Virus record (IMG/VR): IMGVR_UViG_3300030103_002335
Location: 1 to 35,356 of that record
Direction: 5' to 3' (one strand)
Length of the DNA: 35,356 nucleotides
Source: a virus
A program made the position numbers and the translations under genes. Positions 7,985 through 15,587 of the stretch are shown here, piece after piece (positions within the stretch are counted from its first letter, which is position 1; the number at the start of each line of letters is the position of its first letter). Under the pieces are notes generated by a model. It had not been told where the DNA came from. It worked only from the letters and a program-made list of their open reading frames with translations, and ran no database searches.

Positions 7985-9051
7985 TAGACTACTGAGTTAA
8001 TAAATTCGTTGTTAAATTGGAAGTCTAGACTATAAGACATTGTTTTGTCATTTAGTCCTGTCTGAATATCTAGTGACGTAGTCATGCACTTAACAGGTCT
8101 GTCGTTAAGAAGTATTCTCTCAGATACTAGTAACTCTTTTAGTTGGTTACCAAAATCTTCGTTAACCCACCCCGAATTTACTGTAATAGATTCTTGTCCG
8201 TTAACGTTGAATTGTTTCTTCTGACCTTCTCTAATATCGTAGTTAACAACATTAGACTGCATTAGATTGTAATCGTTTGACGTCATGCTAAAAGATTCCT
8301 TAGAAGTCTTAAACATAAACATTCTAGACCATGCACCATGTCTGTTGATAAAGTCTATATATGTAGGCGTGTACTTACACTCTTCTATAGGCTTAAATGT
8401 CGCAGTCCAAACAACTGAACCTCCGTTACTTAGCAACTCAACCTTGTTACCGCTCTGCCTATATTGACTGTATAATCTGTCAAAGTTTTTAACACCCGCT
8501 ACAGACACTGTAGGCGAGAATGTAGCACCCGAATCTAGATTAGTATACCTAAGAACGTCTCCTACCTCCGCATCTATAGTTATAGAACCCGCCAATTTAG
8601 ACTGTTGCGTATGCTCTAAAGATGGTACCTTGAAGTAAGTATAAACACCTTCTGAAAGTAGTACTTGTCCTAGGTCGGGGTTAGTACCTTCTTCGTACGT
8701 TCCGAATCCGTCAAATGCAGTATATACAGTAGAGTCTAGTTCTGACTCACCACTAGATGTTGTTGCGAATCTCTTTATACGTACATTTGCGTAGAAGTTT
8801 GTAGATGTTGGTGTGTCGTATGCACCCACGTTACCACTGAACTGATTAAAGTTAAAATACTCACGAATGTAAGGGGAAACATTGTATATGTTCTGAGTAA
8901 TATTACTTGCGGGAACATTCTTAGAAAGTATATACTGTGGCTCAGAAGGTTCTGTACTTCCGTTCCATATTGTTAGTTCTACTCTGCTAGACGTTTGCCC
9001 TGTCTCATCTATCTCAACAATGTAAGGCGACCTACTAAATATTCTACTCAT
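7984..9051 (-). CDS. Tail structural protein (355 aa), distal-tail candidate
   Basis: Beta-rich protein beginning MSRIFSRSPYIVEIDETGQT with no signal peptide or membrane segment. It ends in a motif with alternating polar and hydrophobic residues (YSLDFQFNNEFINSVV), as in tail-tube or distal-tail folds. It overlaps the tail completion gene by 4 bases (ATGA) and the 831-aa gene by one base, so it is translated with the tail module. The exact role is unknown; distal tail or minor tail protein is inferred from position. Confidence 0.6.
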   Translation of the reverse strand: MSRIFSRSPYIVEIDETGQTSSRVELTIWNGSTEPSEPQYILSKNVPASNITQNIYNVSPYIREYFNFNQFSGNVGAYDTPTSTNFYANVRIKRFATTSSGESELDSTVYTAFDGFGTYEEGTNPDLGQVLLSEGVYTYFKVPSLEHTQQSKLAGSITIDAEVGDVLRYTNLDSGATFSPTVSVAGVKNFDRLYSQYRQSGNKVELLSNGGSVVWTATFKPIEECKYTPTYIDFINRHGAWSRMFMFKTSKESFSMTSNDYNLMQSNVVNYDIREGQKKQFNVNGQESITVNSGWVNEDFGNQLKELLVSERILLNDRPVKCMTTSLDIQTGLNDKTMSYSLDFQFNNEFINSVV

Positions 9052-9566
9052 TTCTTATCTAAATTTGAATCTTCTATCTGACTAAATAACTTATCTACGT
9101 CTAATTTGTACCTCTCGATTAATTTATCGGGAAACCTTCTGAAATGTTTCTCAAAAGGCTTGGTAAAGAATAGTGTTGGCTTTATACCATGGTTATAGAT
9201 ATGTCTTGCTAGAGCGAACTGTAGGCTCTTTCTAGATACAAACCTACCCTTACTGTCTCTAGTTTGTCTAGGCATCTTCTTTATTGCCCATTGGCTAAAT
9301 GCAGAAGCGGGAGGTGCTTTGTCTTTGTACTTGTAACCACTTAATGACTTACCCGATTTCTTACCCTTTACCCCTCGGTCTTGAAAGAATCCGTATGGCT
9401 TCATTCCAAAGGTAATCTCTATACTGTTAGGAGACTCCTTTACACGCGATTTAAGAGACTTAGATAGGTCTCCGCTAGTCTTCTGTTTACGCAGATTTCT
9501 TTTCGCCTCAGAGATAACATTCTTCTTGAACTCATCTAGATATTTTTGTACCTCTGTCATTAGCAA
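9048..9566 (-). CDS. HK97 gp10-like tail completion protein (172 aa)
   Basis: A small, strongly basic protein. An N-terminal helix (MLMTEVQKYLDEFKKNVISE) is followed by GDLSKSLKSRV and a beta segment, then FALARHIYNHGIKPTLFFTK. This layout, with R..I...G..p..ff near the C-terminus, is that of the HK97 gp10 head-tail joining / tail completion family. It lies between the tail-terminator candidate (7-base overlap) and the tail protein at 7984. Function assignment is by motif pattern and gene order. Confidence 0.7.
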   Translation of the reverse strand: MLMTEVQKYLDEFKKNVISEAKRNLRKQKTSGDLSKSLKSRVKESPNSIEITFGMKPYGFFQDRGVKGKKSGKSLSGYKYKDKAPPASAFSQWAIKKMPRQTRDSKGRFVSRKSLQFALARHIYNHGIKPTLFFTKPFEKHFRRFPDKLIERYKLDVDKLFSQIEDSNLDKK

Positions 9567-10009
9567 ATGGACATACCGTTAGGTACATTGATTGTAAGGT
9601 TCATAGTCCAACCCGCCACAACATTCTCGAATCTATCTGTAAAAGGTTCACATGTAGGAGTGCCGTCTACTTGGAATAGGTCTGTGTGTAAGTCTCCACG
9701 TCTTAACATCTCATACGCTCTAGTTAATACCTGTAGCATTGTATTGAGTACATAGTCTTCATTGTTGTTACCGTTAAACGCATCACCTTCTTCCTTAGAG
9801 AAGTCTACTATGTCCATTGCTATAATACTGATAGAATAAGAAATAACATTCTCGTTCAATGTAGCATCGTTAACTATGATATGACATAAAGGGAATATAG
9901 ATTGCTTTGACAAGTCAACCTTAAATATGTCACCCTTTGTCGTTGTGTTGATAATTGGGTCAGTATCCATGTGACCCTTTAACTTATCTATTAAATCGAA
10001 GTACATCAT
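9560..10009 (-). CDS. Tail terminator-like protein (149 aa)
   Basis: A ~150-aa acidic protein beginning MMYFDLIDKLKGHMDTDPII, with a beta-rich middle (SYSISIIAMDIVDFSKEEGD) and a C-terminal strand pair ending in TMNLTINVPN. Length, N-terminal helix and position beside the gp10-like gene fit tail-terminator / head-tail joining proteins (gpU-like), which stop tail-tube growth. Its start overlaps the end of the frameshifted chaperone extension (ATGA). No catalytic motif is visible. Confidence 0.6.
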   Translation of the reverse strand: MMYFDLIDKLKGHMDTDPIINTTTKGDIFKVDLSKQSIFPLCHIIVNDATLNENVISYSISIIAMDIVDFSKEEGDAFNGNNNEDYVLNTMLQVLTRAYEMLRRGDLHTDLFQVDGTPTCEPFTDRFENVVAGWTMNLTINVPNGMSIC

Positions 10010-10245
10010 TTTCTAATCTTTTTTAATTCTTGTTGTTCTATTTCGTTCTTTTGCTTTTCAAATGTGAGATAGGTGAGACATTGAAGAACGTTAAGTCTCG
10101 TGACTGTATCGAACTTTGTAAGGTCGCCATCTGCGATTGCATATATGCTAGTGTACCATCCCCAAGTTCGGGAGAACTGTCCTCTACTAGAGAAGTCTTT
10201 ACTTTCATTTTCTTCATCTGTTGTCTTGAATAACTGAGGATACAT
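10006..10245 (-). CDS. Tail assembly chaperone, -1 frame extension (gpGT-like part)
   Basis: This frame has an ATG at 10245 but is open up to the T9 run at 10271-10279. It is therefore most likely translated by a -1 ribosomal frameshift from the gene at 10038-10760, giving a fusion of about 251 aa. The segment SRTWGWYTSIYAIADGDLTK followed by a Leu/Tyr-rich helix is well formed and looks like a conserved domain. The overlapping end of the 0 frame is Ser/Lys-rich and looks less so. In tailed phages the shifted product typically recruits the tape measure and tube subunits. Confidence 0.7.
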   Translation of the reverse strand: MYPQLFKTTDEENESKDFSSRGQFSRTWGWYTSIYAIADGDLTKFDTVTRLNVLQCLTYLTFEKQKNEIEQQELKKIRK

Positions 10246-10760
10246 TTTAGTAACTCGCTCTCTAAACTGTAAAAAAAAACCGTCGCACCTAGTGCAACAT
10301 TGAGAGGCATGTTTAGCATTGCTCTCTGCTTTTCTTCTGAGGGTTCGTATTCTTCTATATCGTGCATATTAAGAACCTTATTCGTGATAGGTCTATAGAA
10401 TGCACTCATGGCTATGTGATAGGTATCAAAGTTCTGTATATTGGTTTCTAGGTCTATGTACTCACCGAAACTCATTTCTTCTAGTTTAGGTATGTGTCCA
10501 TATTCTACACCGTCTAGAGTAAACCTTTCTACCAACTCGGTCTTGTTAGAGAAGATAGTGGTAAAATGCTCTATAAGGTCATTTAAGGACGTTAGACGAA
10601 TCTTTAAAACTTCTAGCATAGTTATACCACAAAAGATACTAATCATCTTTTGAGCAATAAATTCTTCATCGTCATTCTTAGACTGTATATTTAGAAACTC
10701 TTGGTATTGGCCTAGAGTAATCTCACTTAGGTCTTTAGGTACTGTTAAATTGATTTCCAT
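10038..10760 (-). CDS. Tail assembly chaperone, 0-frame product (gpG-like)
   Basis: A 240-aa protein; the first ~163 residues (MEINLTVPKDLSEITLGQYQ through ALGATVFF) carry the conserved part. Here lies a slippery site, GTT TTT TTT TAC on the minus strand, with nine T in a row. After it the -1 frame opens into the extension ending at 10006, the G/GT arrangement of tail chaperones. The 0-frame tail beyond ~175 may be short-lived or non-functional. It follows the 58-aa gene and precedes the tail genes, the standard chaperone position. A homopolymer sequencing error is an alternative cause of the frame change. Confidence 0.7.
   Translation of the reverse strand: MEINLTVPKDLSEITLGQYQEFLNIQSKNDDEEFIAQKMISIFCGITMLEVLKIRLTSLNDLIEHFTTIFSNKTELVERFTLDGVEYGHIPKLEEMSFGEYIDLETNIQNFDTYHIAMSAFYRPITNKVLNMHDIEEYEPSEEKQRAMLNMPLNVALGATVFFYSLESELLKCILSYSRQQMKKMKVKTSLVEDSSPELGDGTLAYMQSQMATLQSSIQSRDLTFFNVSPISHLKSKRTK
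10269..10280 (-). promoter_or_regulatory. T9 slippery site for -1 ribosomal frameshift
   Basis: Minus-strand GTTTTTTTTTAC. With 0-frame codons GTT TTT TTT TAC, both P- and A-site tRNAs could re-pair after a -1 slip, giving next codon TTA and then CAG TTT. It lies where two long, overlapping frames of the tail chaperone meet. Confidence 0.65.
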
Positions 10761-10770
10761 ATATATAAAA

Positions 10771-10947
10771 CTAATATCTATAGAATCTGTTATAGTAACG
10801 AGCCATGTTGTATGCTTCGCTTAACATTTTGAAAGACTGTCTAGGACTTCTTGGGTTCATGATTAACTTAACACGAACTCCTTTTGCTTCGAATATATAT
10901 TGCTCTACATATCGAGCCATCTCCTCTATTGTAATCTCCTCTATCAT
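10771..10947 (-). CDS. Small hypothetical protein after terminase (58 aa)
   Basis: Open from ATG 10947 to TAG 10771. The ATG overlaps the terminase stop (ATGA), a strong sign of translational coupling. The product, MIEEITIEEMARYVEQYIFE onward, has an acidic helical N-terminus and a very basic, Tyr/Arg-rich C-terminus. It has no known family that I recognise. The position between terminase and tail chaperone and the charge pattern would allow a DNA-packaging accessory role, which is speculation. Confidence 0.7.
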   Translation of the reverse strand: MIEEITIEEMARYVEQYIFEAKGVRVKLIMNPRSPRQSFKMLSEAYNMARYYNRFYRY

Positions 10948-12149
10948 AGTATAGAATACTTACCTCTATTAGGATTGCTTAACTGATAACTTACCGCATA
11001 TCTAATCGCATCGATTAGGTGGTTAAATTTATCACATGGAGTCTGTGACTTCTTCTCTAGCCAACTGTAGTTATTTAACTCCTTAACTAGGTCTACGCTA
11101 TCTTCGTCAATAACTAGGTCATAGTCTTGAAGTAATGAGATACCATATACAATACTATCCGCACCTTTGATTGCGGGCACTACATTATTACCTAGAGCGT
11201 TTAACTCTGCTATCAGTCTAGGTTCTGCACCATCTCCTACGATTAGACTATCCTTAGCGAACCTTCTATTCATATCTGCTATGTGAGAAGTTGTTAACCC
11301 TTGCTTGTGGATATGTTGTTTAATATAGATTGTCTTAGTGTCTCTATCTATAGATGTCTGCACTAAAGTTGTAGGGTCATTCGAGAACCCATAATCTTGT
11401 CCGAATACTGATGGCGTAACCTCTCTGAACTTACCTAGTTTCCAATTAGTGAATATAACGCCCTCCGCCTTCTCTAACCATCCTCCGAGTATCTGATGTT
11501 TATATCGTTCGGGTCTACGCTCTCTAGTGGTCTCTATTTGCTTTAGAAAACTATCTGACAGGTTCTCTATGTTGTCTTCATAAGTTGTGTGTATGTATGT
11601 AACATCTTCCTTAACTGTATTGCTACCACCTTCAACACCTCTACCCTCAAAGAACCTTTGGTATATAAAATGCTCTTTAGTAGTAGGGTTCAATATTAGA
11701 ATGACTCTGTTGTCTTTATGCTTTGCTCTAATAGATAAGTCTATCTTATCGAATATATCTTCGTGTACTAACTCTTCTGCTTCATCTAGCACCCAAGTAG
11801 TAACACCTTGTAAACTCTTTAGGTTTGCAGTTTGGTCTCCCGATGAGGTCTTAATACCCTTGAATATAATCTTACTACCTGTGTGTAGATTTGTAATCTC
11901 ATCCTTTGTGATATGAAAGTCCTCTACTCTATCAAGTTCTTCTAACTTCTCTATGAACTCGGGAATGATAGATATATGCGCAGAGGCCATTGTATAACGT
12001 GTAAATAATATAACGTGACCACGCTCATAAGTTAACGCTACTAGCAGAGAGTTAACAGAATAAGACTTACCCGAACCACGACCACCCGTCACAACAAAGT
12101 AACGAGTATCGCCTCCTAGTAGTTCATACTTCTTATTTAGTTCTATCAC
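10944..12149 (-). CDS. terL: Terminase large subunit
   Basis: ATP-driven DNA packaging motor and headful or site-specific nuclease. The 401-aa protein has Walker A GGRGSGKS (22-29) and Walker B WVLDEAEEL (119-127). The RNase H-like nuclease domain has Asp252 in GQDYGFSND, Asp306 in VGDGAEP and Asp380 in HLIDAIRYA. Length and motifs fit the PBSX/Terminase_3-like group. Overlap with the small-subunit gene (4 bases) and the 58-aa gene shows tight coupling. It lies in the second half of the early minus-strand unit, after the terminator at 12486-12511. Confidence 0.95.
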   Translation of the reverse strand: MIELNKKYELLGGDTRYFVVTGGRGSGKSYSVNSLLVALTYERGHVILFTRYTMASAHISIIPEFIEKLEELDRVEDFHITKDEITNLHTGSKIIFKGIKTSSGDQTANLKSLQGVTTWVLDEAEELVHEDIFDKIDLSIRAKHKDNRVILILNPTTKEHFIYQRFFEGRGVEGGSNTVKEDVTYIHTTYEDNIENLSDSFLKQIETTRERRPERYKHQILGGWLEKAEGVIFTNWKLGKFREVTPSVFGQDYGFSNDPTTLVQTSIDRDTKTIYIKQHIHKQGLTTSHIADMNRRFAKDSLIVGDGAEPRLIAELNALGNNVVPAIKGADSIVYGISLLQDYDLVIDEDSVDLVKELNNYSWLEKKSQTPCDKFNHLIDAIRYAVSYQLSNPNRGKYSIL

Positions 12150-12424
12150 TTCTTAAACTTAAACAGTTCTTTAAAGTCTATATTAACACCCTCGGTAGAT
12201 TTGATATCTATCTGAGTTTCGGGTTTACCTAGATAATACTCTAAGAATAATTTACCCGCTTGAATGTCTTGTTTCTCGACCGCTTTAGTCTTAACCATTT
12301 TAAGGACTTCTACGACATCTTCTACACTGTTCGCTTGTTCTAGTGCATCTCTGTACTTATTCTTTCTCTTATCGGCCCCTTTCGCCTTTGTGGAGTTTCC
12401 TCCGTTGTTCTTTCTCTTATCCAT
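12146..12424 (-). CDS. Putative terminase small subunit
   Basis: A 92-aa basic protein if started at MDKRKNNGGN (12424); the frame extends to an alternative ATG at 12439 giving five more residues. I prefer 12424 because the basic N-terminus begins there. A Lys/Arg-rich N-terminus (to ~25) is followed by helices (EDVVEVLKMVKTKAVEKQDI) and the segment FLEYYLGKP. Position directly before terL and small size suggest the DNA-recognising subunit, though no classic helix-turn-helix is obvious. Confidence 0.6.
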   Translation of the reverse strand: MDKRKNNGGNSTKAKGADKRKNKYRDALEQANSVEDVVEVLKMVKTKAVEKQDIQAGKLFLEYYLGKPETQIDIKSTEGVNIDFKELFKFKK

Positions 12425-12485
12425 TTCAATATAAATCAACTATTGATTATATACATAACTCCGAACCCTTGAAAATGTTAGGCAC

Positions 12486-12511
12486 AAAAAAAGCCACTCT
12501 CTCGAATGGCT
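12486..12511 (-). terminator. Rho-independent terminator between early and packaging genes
   Basis: On the minus strand: AGCCATTC-GAGA-GAGTGGCT, an 8-bp stem (one G-T pair) with a GAGA loop, then seven T. It follows the 136-aa gene and precedes the terminase genes. The packaging/tail genes must therefore be reached by read-through, antitermination or a promoter I could not identify in 12425-12485. Confidence 0.85.
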
Positions 12512-12533
12512 CTCTCTCTTCTTACTCCTTATC

Positions 12534-12944
12534 TTAATCTTCGTACTCTTTATATAACCTCTTAAGGTTACCAACCATCTCTCTCACACAACTAGAACAA
12601 TCTGTTGTGGTTCTAGGTACTTTCAACCTAAAGACTCTGTTGTAAATCTTTAACATATCTCTTTGGTCTTGTATCTTAACCTGCTTAGTTCCCTTTGCAA
12701 AGAACTCGGTTAGGAAGTTATATTCATCCTCTTCTAAGCACAACGGCTTATAGTACGGAAACATCTTGTTCAATTTGGCTTTACGCTCCTCGCACCCGCA
12801 ATCTTCTCCTAGAAGAAACTTGGCTACCTTTGCTACACCTGTAGCCTCTAGAACTTTCTCTACTGTATCTCCGAGTCCCTCAGACTCTTTGGCTTTCATC
12901 ATCTCTTTGTACTCTTTGGTACGCTTGTCTATTTTCTTACTCAT
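12534..12944 (-). CDS. Conserved Cys-containing hypothetical phage protein (136 aa)
   Basis: Begins MSKKIDKRTKEYKEMMKAKE; the middle GVAKVAKFLLGEDCGCEERK and the C-terminal TTTDCSSCVREMVGNLKRLY each carry a paired-Cys motif (CxC and CxxC). The four Cys could form a zinc site. It resembles proteins often found just before terminase in Bacteroidota phages, but the function is unknown. It is the last gene before the terminator at 12486-12511. Confidence 0.7.
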   Translation of the reverse strand: MSKKIDKRTKEYKEMMKAKESEGLGDTVEKVLEATGVAKVAKFLLGEDCGCEERKAKLNKMFPYYKPLCLEEDEYNFLTEFFAKGTKQVKIQDQRDMLKIYNRVFRLKVPRTTTDCSSCVREMVGNLKRLYKEYED

Positions 12945-12955
12945 CTTCTTATTTT

Positions 12956-13078
12956 TTATCCTTGACCCCTACTCGGCTTCTTATAGGCGTTTTGATTCTT
13001 ACTCGCGTTCTTACTATGAACACCTTTTCTTTTCTTCTTTACGGTTTCTAATTTACCGCTTACTATTTGTTTTGCCAT
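12956..13078 (-). CDS. Very basic 40-aa protein
   Basis: Short frame from ATG 13078 to TAA 12956. The product starts MAKQIVSGKLETVKKKRKGV and ends YKKPSRGQG, with about one third Lys/Arg. Small basic proteins of this pattern recur beside terminase genes in Bacteroidota phages as far as I recall. A nucleic-acid-binding or ribosome-associated role is possible but unproven. It overlaps the end of the 60-aa gene by 26 bases and ends 11 bases before the 136-aa gene. Confidence 0.65.
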   Translation of the reverse strand: MAKQIVSGKLETVKKKRKGVHSKNASKNQNAYKKPSRGQG

Positions 13079-13235
13079 TATAAATATCTTTTTCTGTTTG
13101 ACTTAATGTGTGATAAGCATAAAGCGGAGAGGATAAGTCTTCGACCTCTGTTCTGTATGCCTCGGTTTTATTTCCGAGTTTTCTTATGTTCGTTAGGTAC
13201 TCATAAGAAATATTCTCGTCCGCTTCTACTATCAT
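13053..13235 (-). CDS. Small hypothetical protein after sigma factor (60 aa)
   Basis: Begins MIVEADENISYEYLTNIRKL and overlaps the sigma-factor stop by 4 bases (ATGA), so it is probably translated together with it. The acidic N-terminus and basic C-terminus show no recognisable domain. A partner or antagonist of the sigma factor would be a reasonable idea from coupling alone, but nothing in the sequence proves it. Confidence 0.6.
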   Translation of the reverse strand: MIVEADENISYEYLTNIRKLGNKTEAYRTEVEDLSSPLYAYHTLSQTEKDIYNGKTNSKR

Positions 13236-13774
13236 ATTAATTCGTATTCTTCGTTTAGGTAGTCCTGGTAATCCTCAGACACTTCTTCCCTTATTGCATC
13301 CTTACACTTCTTTAACGTTGTAAATATGCTAGAGGTTGATATACCTGTCTCTTTACTTAAGGTTCTCATAGATTTACCTGTATCTCTGTAGAGTTTAAAT
13401 AATAACTCATCGTACCAATGTAAATCTTTAACAACTGTATCTACCTTATCAAAGATTTTATTTAGTGCATCTGCTCTCTGTATCTCTTCAAGGTCATTAC
13501 TTATGCCCTCGCCTAGATAGTTAAGAACTTCTGTACTTACTTTGTTCTTGTTGTTCTTTTGTTTCTTGAAGTCTAGAAACATATTTCTTAACACGAAATA
13601 CATATATGCTTTTCTAACTTCGCCATCTTTGACTAACTGTTCTTCTCTACAGTATTTAATAATCTTGATGTATGATTCTTGTACTATGTCCTCTGCGAAG
13701 AAGTCCTCTCCAAACCCCTTCACAGTTGACACATACTCGTCGTGATGTTGTGCTACTTTAGTAATCCAACTCAT
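13232..13774 (-). CDS. Phage sigma-70-family (ECF-like) sigma factor
   Basis: A 180-aa protein that would redirect host RNA polymerase. Region 2-like segment at ~27-77: AEDIVQESYIKIIKYCREEQ, then AYMYFVLRNMFLDFKKQ with the R-N pattern that contacts the -10 DNA. Region 4-like helix-turn-helix at ~125-165: LFKLYRDTGKSMRTLSKETG, then ISTSSIFTTLKKCKDAI. Size and two-domain layout match ECF or phage late sigma factors. It precedes the structural genes in the unit, so it is well placed to switch on the late units that share the 24-bp element. A non-sigma helix-turn-helix protein is less likely. Confidence 0.75.
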   Translation of the reverse strand: MSWITKVAQHHDEYVSTVKGFGEDFFAEDIVQESYIKIIKYCREEQLVKDGEVRKAYMYFVLRNMFLDFKKQKNNKNKVSTEVLNYLGEGISNDLEEIQRADALNKIFDKVDTVVKDLHWYDELLFKLYRDTGKSMRTLSKETGISTSSIFTTLKKCKDAIREEVSEDYQDYLNEEYELI

Positions 13775-13783
13775 TGACCTAGA

Positions 13784-14056
13784 TTAAAATGGTAAGTCGT
13801 TAGACTCGACCTCGTTACTTGGTAGGTCTTTCAATCCTTGCTTTGGTTGTTCAACCTCTGCGTTAGGATTTACCCACGGCTCTGAAAATGATAGGCTCAT
13901 GTACTCAGTACCTTTGGCAGAAGTCTTTTGCCATACTGCAATTTCCATATCTACACCGTTAACTCTGCACTTGCCCTTAAAGTCGGGGTGGTTCTCTGCT
14001 TTTTTGTTGTTCATGAATAGCGCACCGCTATTGTCTTTTGTTTCGAATTGACTCAT
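13784..14056 (-). CDS. DUF736-like / single-stranded DNA-binding-like protein (90 aa)
   Basis: The core GALFMNNKKAENHPDFKGKC, then NGVDMEIAVWQKTSAKGTEY and SLSFSEPW, resembles the DUF736 beta-barrel pattern. The C-terminus ends in acidic residues and SNDLPF, like the protein-docking tip of bacterial SSB. With the replication and recombination genes in the same unit, an ssDNA-binding role is plausible. The assignment rests on pattern memory. Confidence 0.55.
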   Translation of the reverse strand: MSQFETKDNSGALFMNNKKAENHPDFKGKCRVNGVDMEIAVWQKTSAKGTEYMSLSFSEPWVNPNAEVEQPKQGLKDLPSNEVESNDLPF

Positions 14057-14084
14057 TCTGTTTGATTTATTTGTTATTAATTGA

Positions 14085-14300
14085 TTACTTGTTTAAAAGA
14101 AGTTTTACCTCTTTACCTAAATCTGCATCGTTAGGGTTTTCTGTTTGTGCCTGTCTAATCTCTCTGAGAGTATCTAGGTCTTTCATTATGTCTAAGAGTA
14201 TCGCACCCGCTTTGTGAACATCTCCTTGTGTGTTCTCTGTTAATCCTAGTGTTTGTGCTATTCTTTGACAATGCTTTAAAATTCTATTTTGTTGTGACAT
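14085..14300 (-). CDS. Small helical hypothetical protein (71 aa)
   Basis: All-helical protein beginning MSQQNRILKHCQRIAQTLGL with amphipathic helices to the end. It has no signal, membrane segment or known motif. An A/C-rich leader without Shine-Dalgarno precedes it (AACAAAAACAAATAACAAATG), typical of this genome. Part of the early unit between the SSB-like gene and the small gene cluster around the secreted protein. Confidence 0.6.
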   Translation of the reverse strand: MSQQNRILKHCQRIAQTLGLTENTQGDVHKAGAILLDIMKDLDTLREIRQAQTENPNDADLGKEVKLLLNK

Positions 14301-14351
14301 TTGTTATTTGTTTTTGTTCGTTTGCTATTCGTTCTTGTTTGTGCTATTCTT

Positions 14352-14537
14352 TTACAATGCTTTAATAAAAAATGTATTTAAGTTCCAATTCTGTTTAATA
14401 AATTCAATGAACAGGTCTTTTGCTTTTTCATTACAACATTTTTGAGATAGAACATATTTCTGACTTTTCTCATTCCAAAGACGAACATAAAATATACCTT
14501 TTTCTTCTTGACTTACTGATATTTCTAAGTGACTCAT
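14352..14537 (-). CDS. Small hypothetical protein (61 aa)
   Basis: Begins MSHLEISVSQEEKGIFYVRL; a beta-type N-terminal half and a helical C-terminal half with KAKDLFIEFIKQNW. It contains a Cys pair (CC near 34). It starts inside the stop region of the 43-aa gene (ATGA overlap), so it is co-translated with the cluster that includes the secreted protein. The function is unknown. Confidence 0.6.
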   Translation of the reverse strand: MSHLEISVSQEEKGIFYVRLWNEKSQKYVLSQKCCNEKAKDLFIEFIKQNWNLNTFFIKAL

Positions 14538-14665
14538 GATGTTAATTGTTTTTGTTCTTTTACTATTCTTTCTTGTTTCTGCTTTACCGCTATTACTAAC
14601 TTCTTAAATTCGTTACGCTTATTGTAATAGTCTTTGGTTCTTGTTTGTAGTTTGTTGTTGAACAT
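14534..14665 (-). CDS. Small basic hypothetical protein (43 aa)
   Basis: ATG 14665 overlaps the stop of the secreted-protein gene by one base (TAATG), and its TGA overlaps the next start (ATGA), so both ends are coupled. The product (MFNNKLQTRTKDYYNKRNEF onward) is a Lys/Gln-rich helix. It fills an otherwise empty 130 bp. There is no recognisable domain. Confidence 0.65.
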   Translation of the reverse strand: MFNNKLQTRTKDYYNKRNEFKKLVIAVKQKQERIVKEQKQLTS

Positions 14666-15576
14666 TAGTATATTGTTTTAGTAGTTCCGTCTGTATATCT
14701 GACAATCTTTAGACCTTTAGTGTCGGGCGTTATCTTCTGTCCCATAGTGTTATAGTAACCCTCTATTGTTTTGCTATTATGTAAAGGGTCTACAGATAAG
14801 TTACAGTCTATTTCGTACGGCCCAAACACTTCGTTCTCTCCATCTATGTCTAATTGAAATATATAGTAGAATCCACCACCTTTAGTATTCTCTATCTCAT
14901 ATCTGCTTATAGTGTTAGACCAACCTACGGCATATACCTCCTCGCCCATATTCTCCCACTCTAATCCATCTTCAGAGTATCTTACTAGATATATAAAAGA
15001 ATTGTTCTCTGAGTGAGTCCACCACTTTATAGTGTTGCAATCTGATTCTTGACCACCGAACTCTACAGGTAGAGCGTTGTCACTCCATAGCGACCAATAA
15101 GATACATCGTAGTACATTAGGTTTATGAATGAACACGAGTTAGGTCTATGCTTACCGTATGTATTTACCGAATGGTCAGTAATCAAAGCGAACCTAAATT
15201 GAATCATGCCCTCAACCGCTTCTAAGAATAGACTGTAGTTCTTGTAGTTCTTGTTACCCGTCATTGACTTGAGAGTAATCCATCCACCTCCAAGATTGTA
15301 TTGAAACTTCATATAGTCTTGGTTTCTCTCTATGAATCCGTTAACCTTGAAGTCTATTTCTAGGTCTCCCGCTACTTCATATAAAGGTGAAACCATTAGA
15401 GTGGTGTCATCGTTAGCGTATGGATGACCTCCCGCTAGTGTAGTTGTGATAGCACCGTATGGTTCTAGACCCGCTGTATTTGTAAAAGTCCAAGACTCGA
15501 AGTCATTGGTAATATCTAACTGAGCATATAATGTAGTGCTTAGTAAGATTGCTAGGGTTGTGATAATTTTGTTCAT
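14665..15576 (-). CDS. Secreted protein resembling Bacteroidota type IX-secretion cargo
   Basis: A 303-aa protein with a clear signal peptide (MNKIITTLAILLSTTLYA, cleavage before Gln19). Residues ~20-160 are beta-rich, like a jelly-roll adhesion domain. ALPVEF (168-173), HSENN (188-192), VRYSEDG (198-204) and YYIFQLDIDG (237-246) copy, in order, the module common in secreted flavobacterial proteins (LPVEL..F, TASENN, ERSxDG, YYRLKQVDxDG). The C-terminus (YYNTMGQKITPDTKGLKIVR then a Thr/Lys end) resembles a type A C-terminal sorting signal. So the phage seems to export a host-like surface or extracellular protein during early infection. It is co-transcribed with 15588-15896 from promoter P3. 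Its role is unknown; receptor masking or superinfection exclusion is conjecture. Confidence 0.7.
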   Translation of the reverse strand: MNKIITTLAILLSTTLYAQLDITNDFESWTFTNTAGLEPYGAITTTLAGGHPYANDDTTLMVSPLYEVAGDLEIDFKVNGFIERNQDYMKFQYNLGGGWITLKSMTGNKNYKNYSLFLEAVEGMIQFRFALITDHSVNTYGKHRPNSCSFINLMYYDVSYWSLWSDNALPVEFGGQESDCNTIKWWTHSENNSFIYLVRYSEDGLEWENMGEEVYAVGWSNTISRYEIENTKGGGFYYIFQLDIDGENEVFGPYEIDCNLSVDPLHNSKTIEGYYNTMGQKITPDTKGLKIVRYTDGTTKTIY

Positions 15577-15587
15577 TGTTTTGTGTT

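Noticed and set aside
9231-9246. Minus-strand TAGGTTTGTATC resembling the promoter box
   Set aside because: It lies within the tail completion gene with no -33 box or palindrome at the required spacing.
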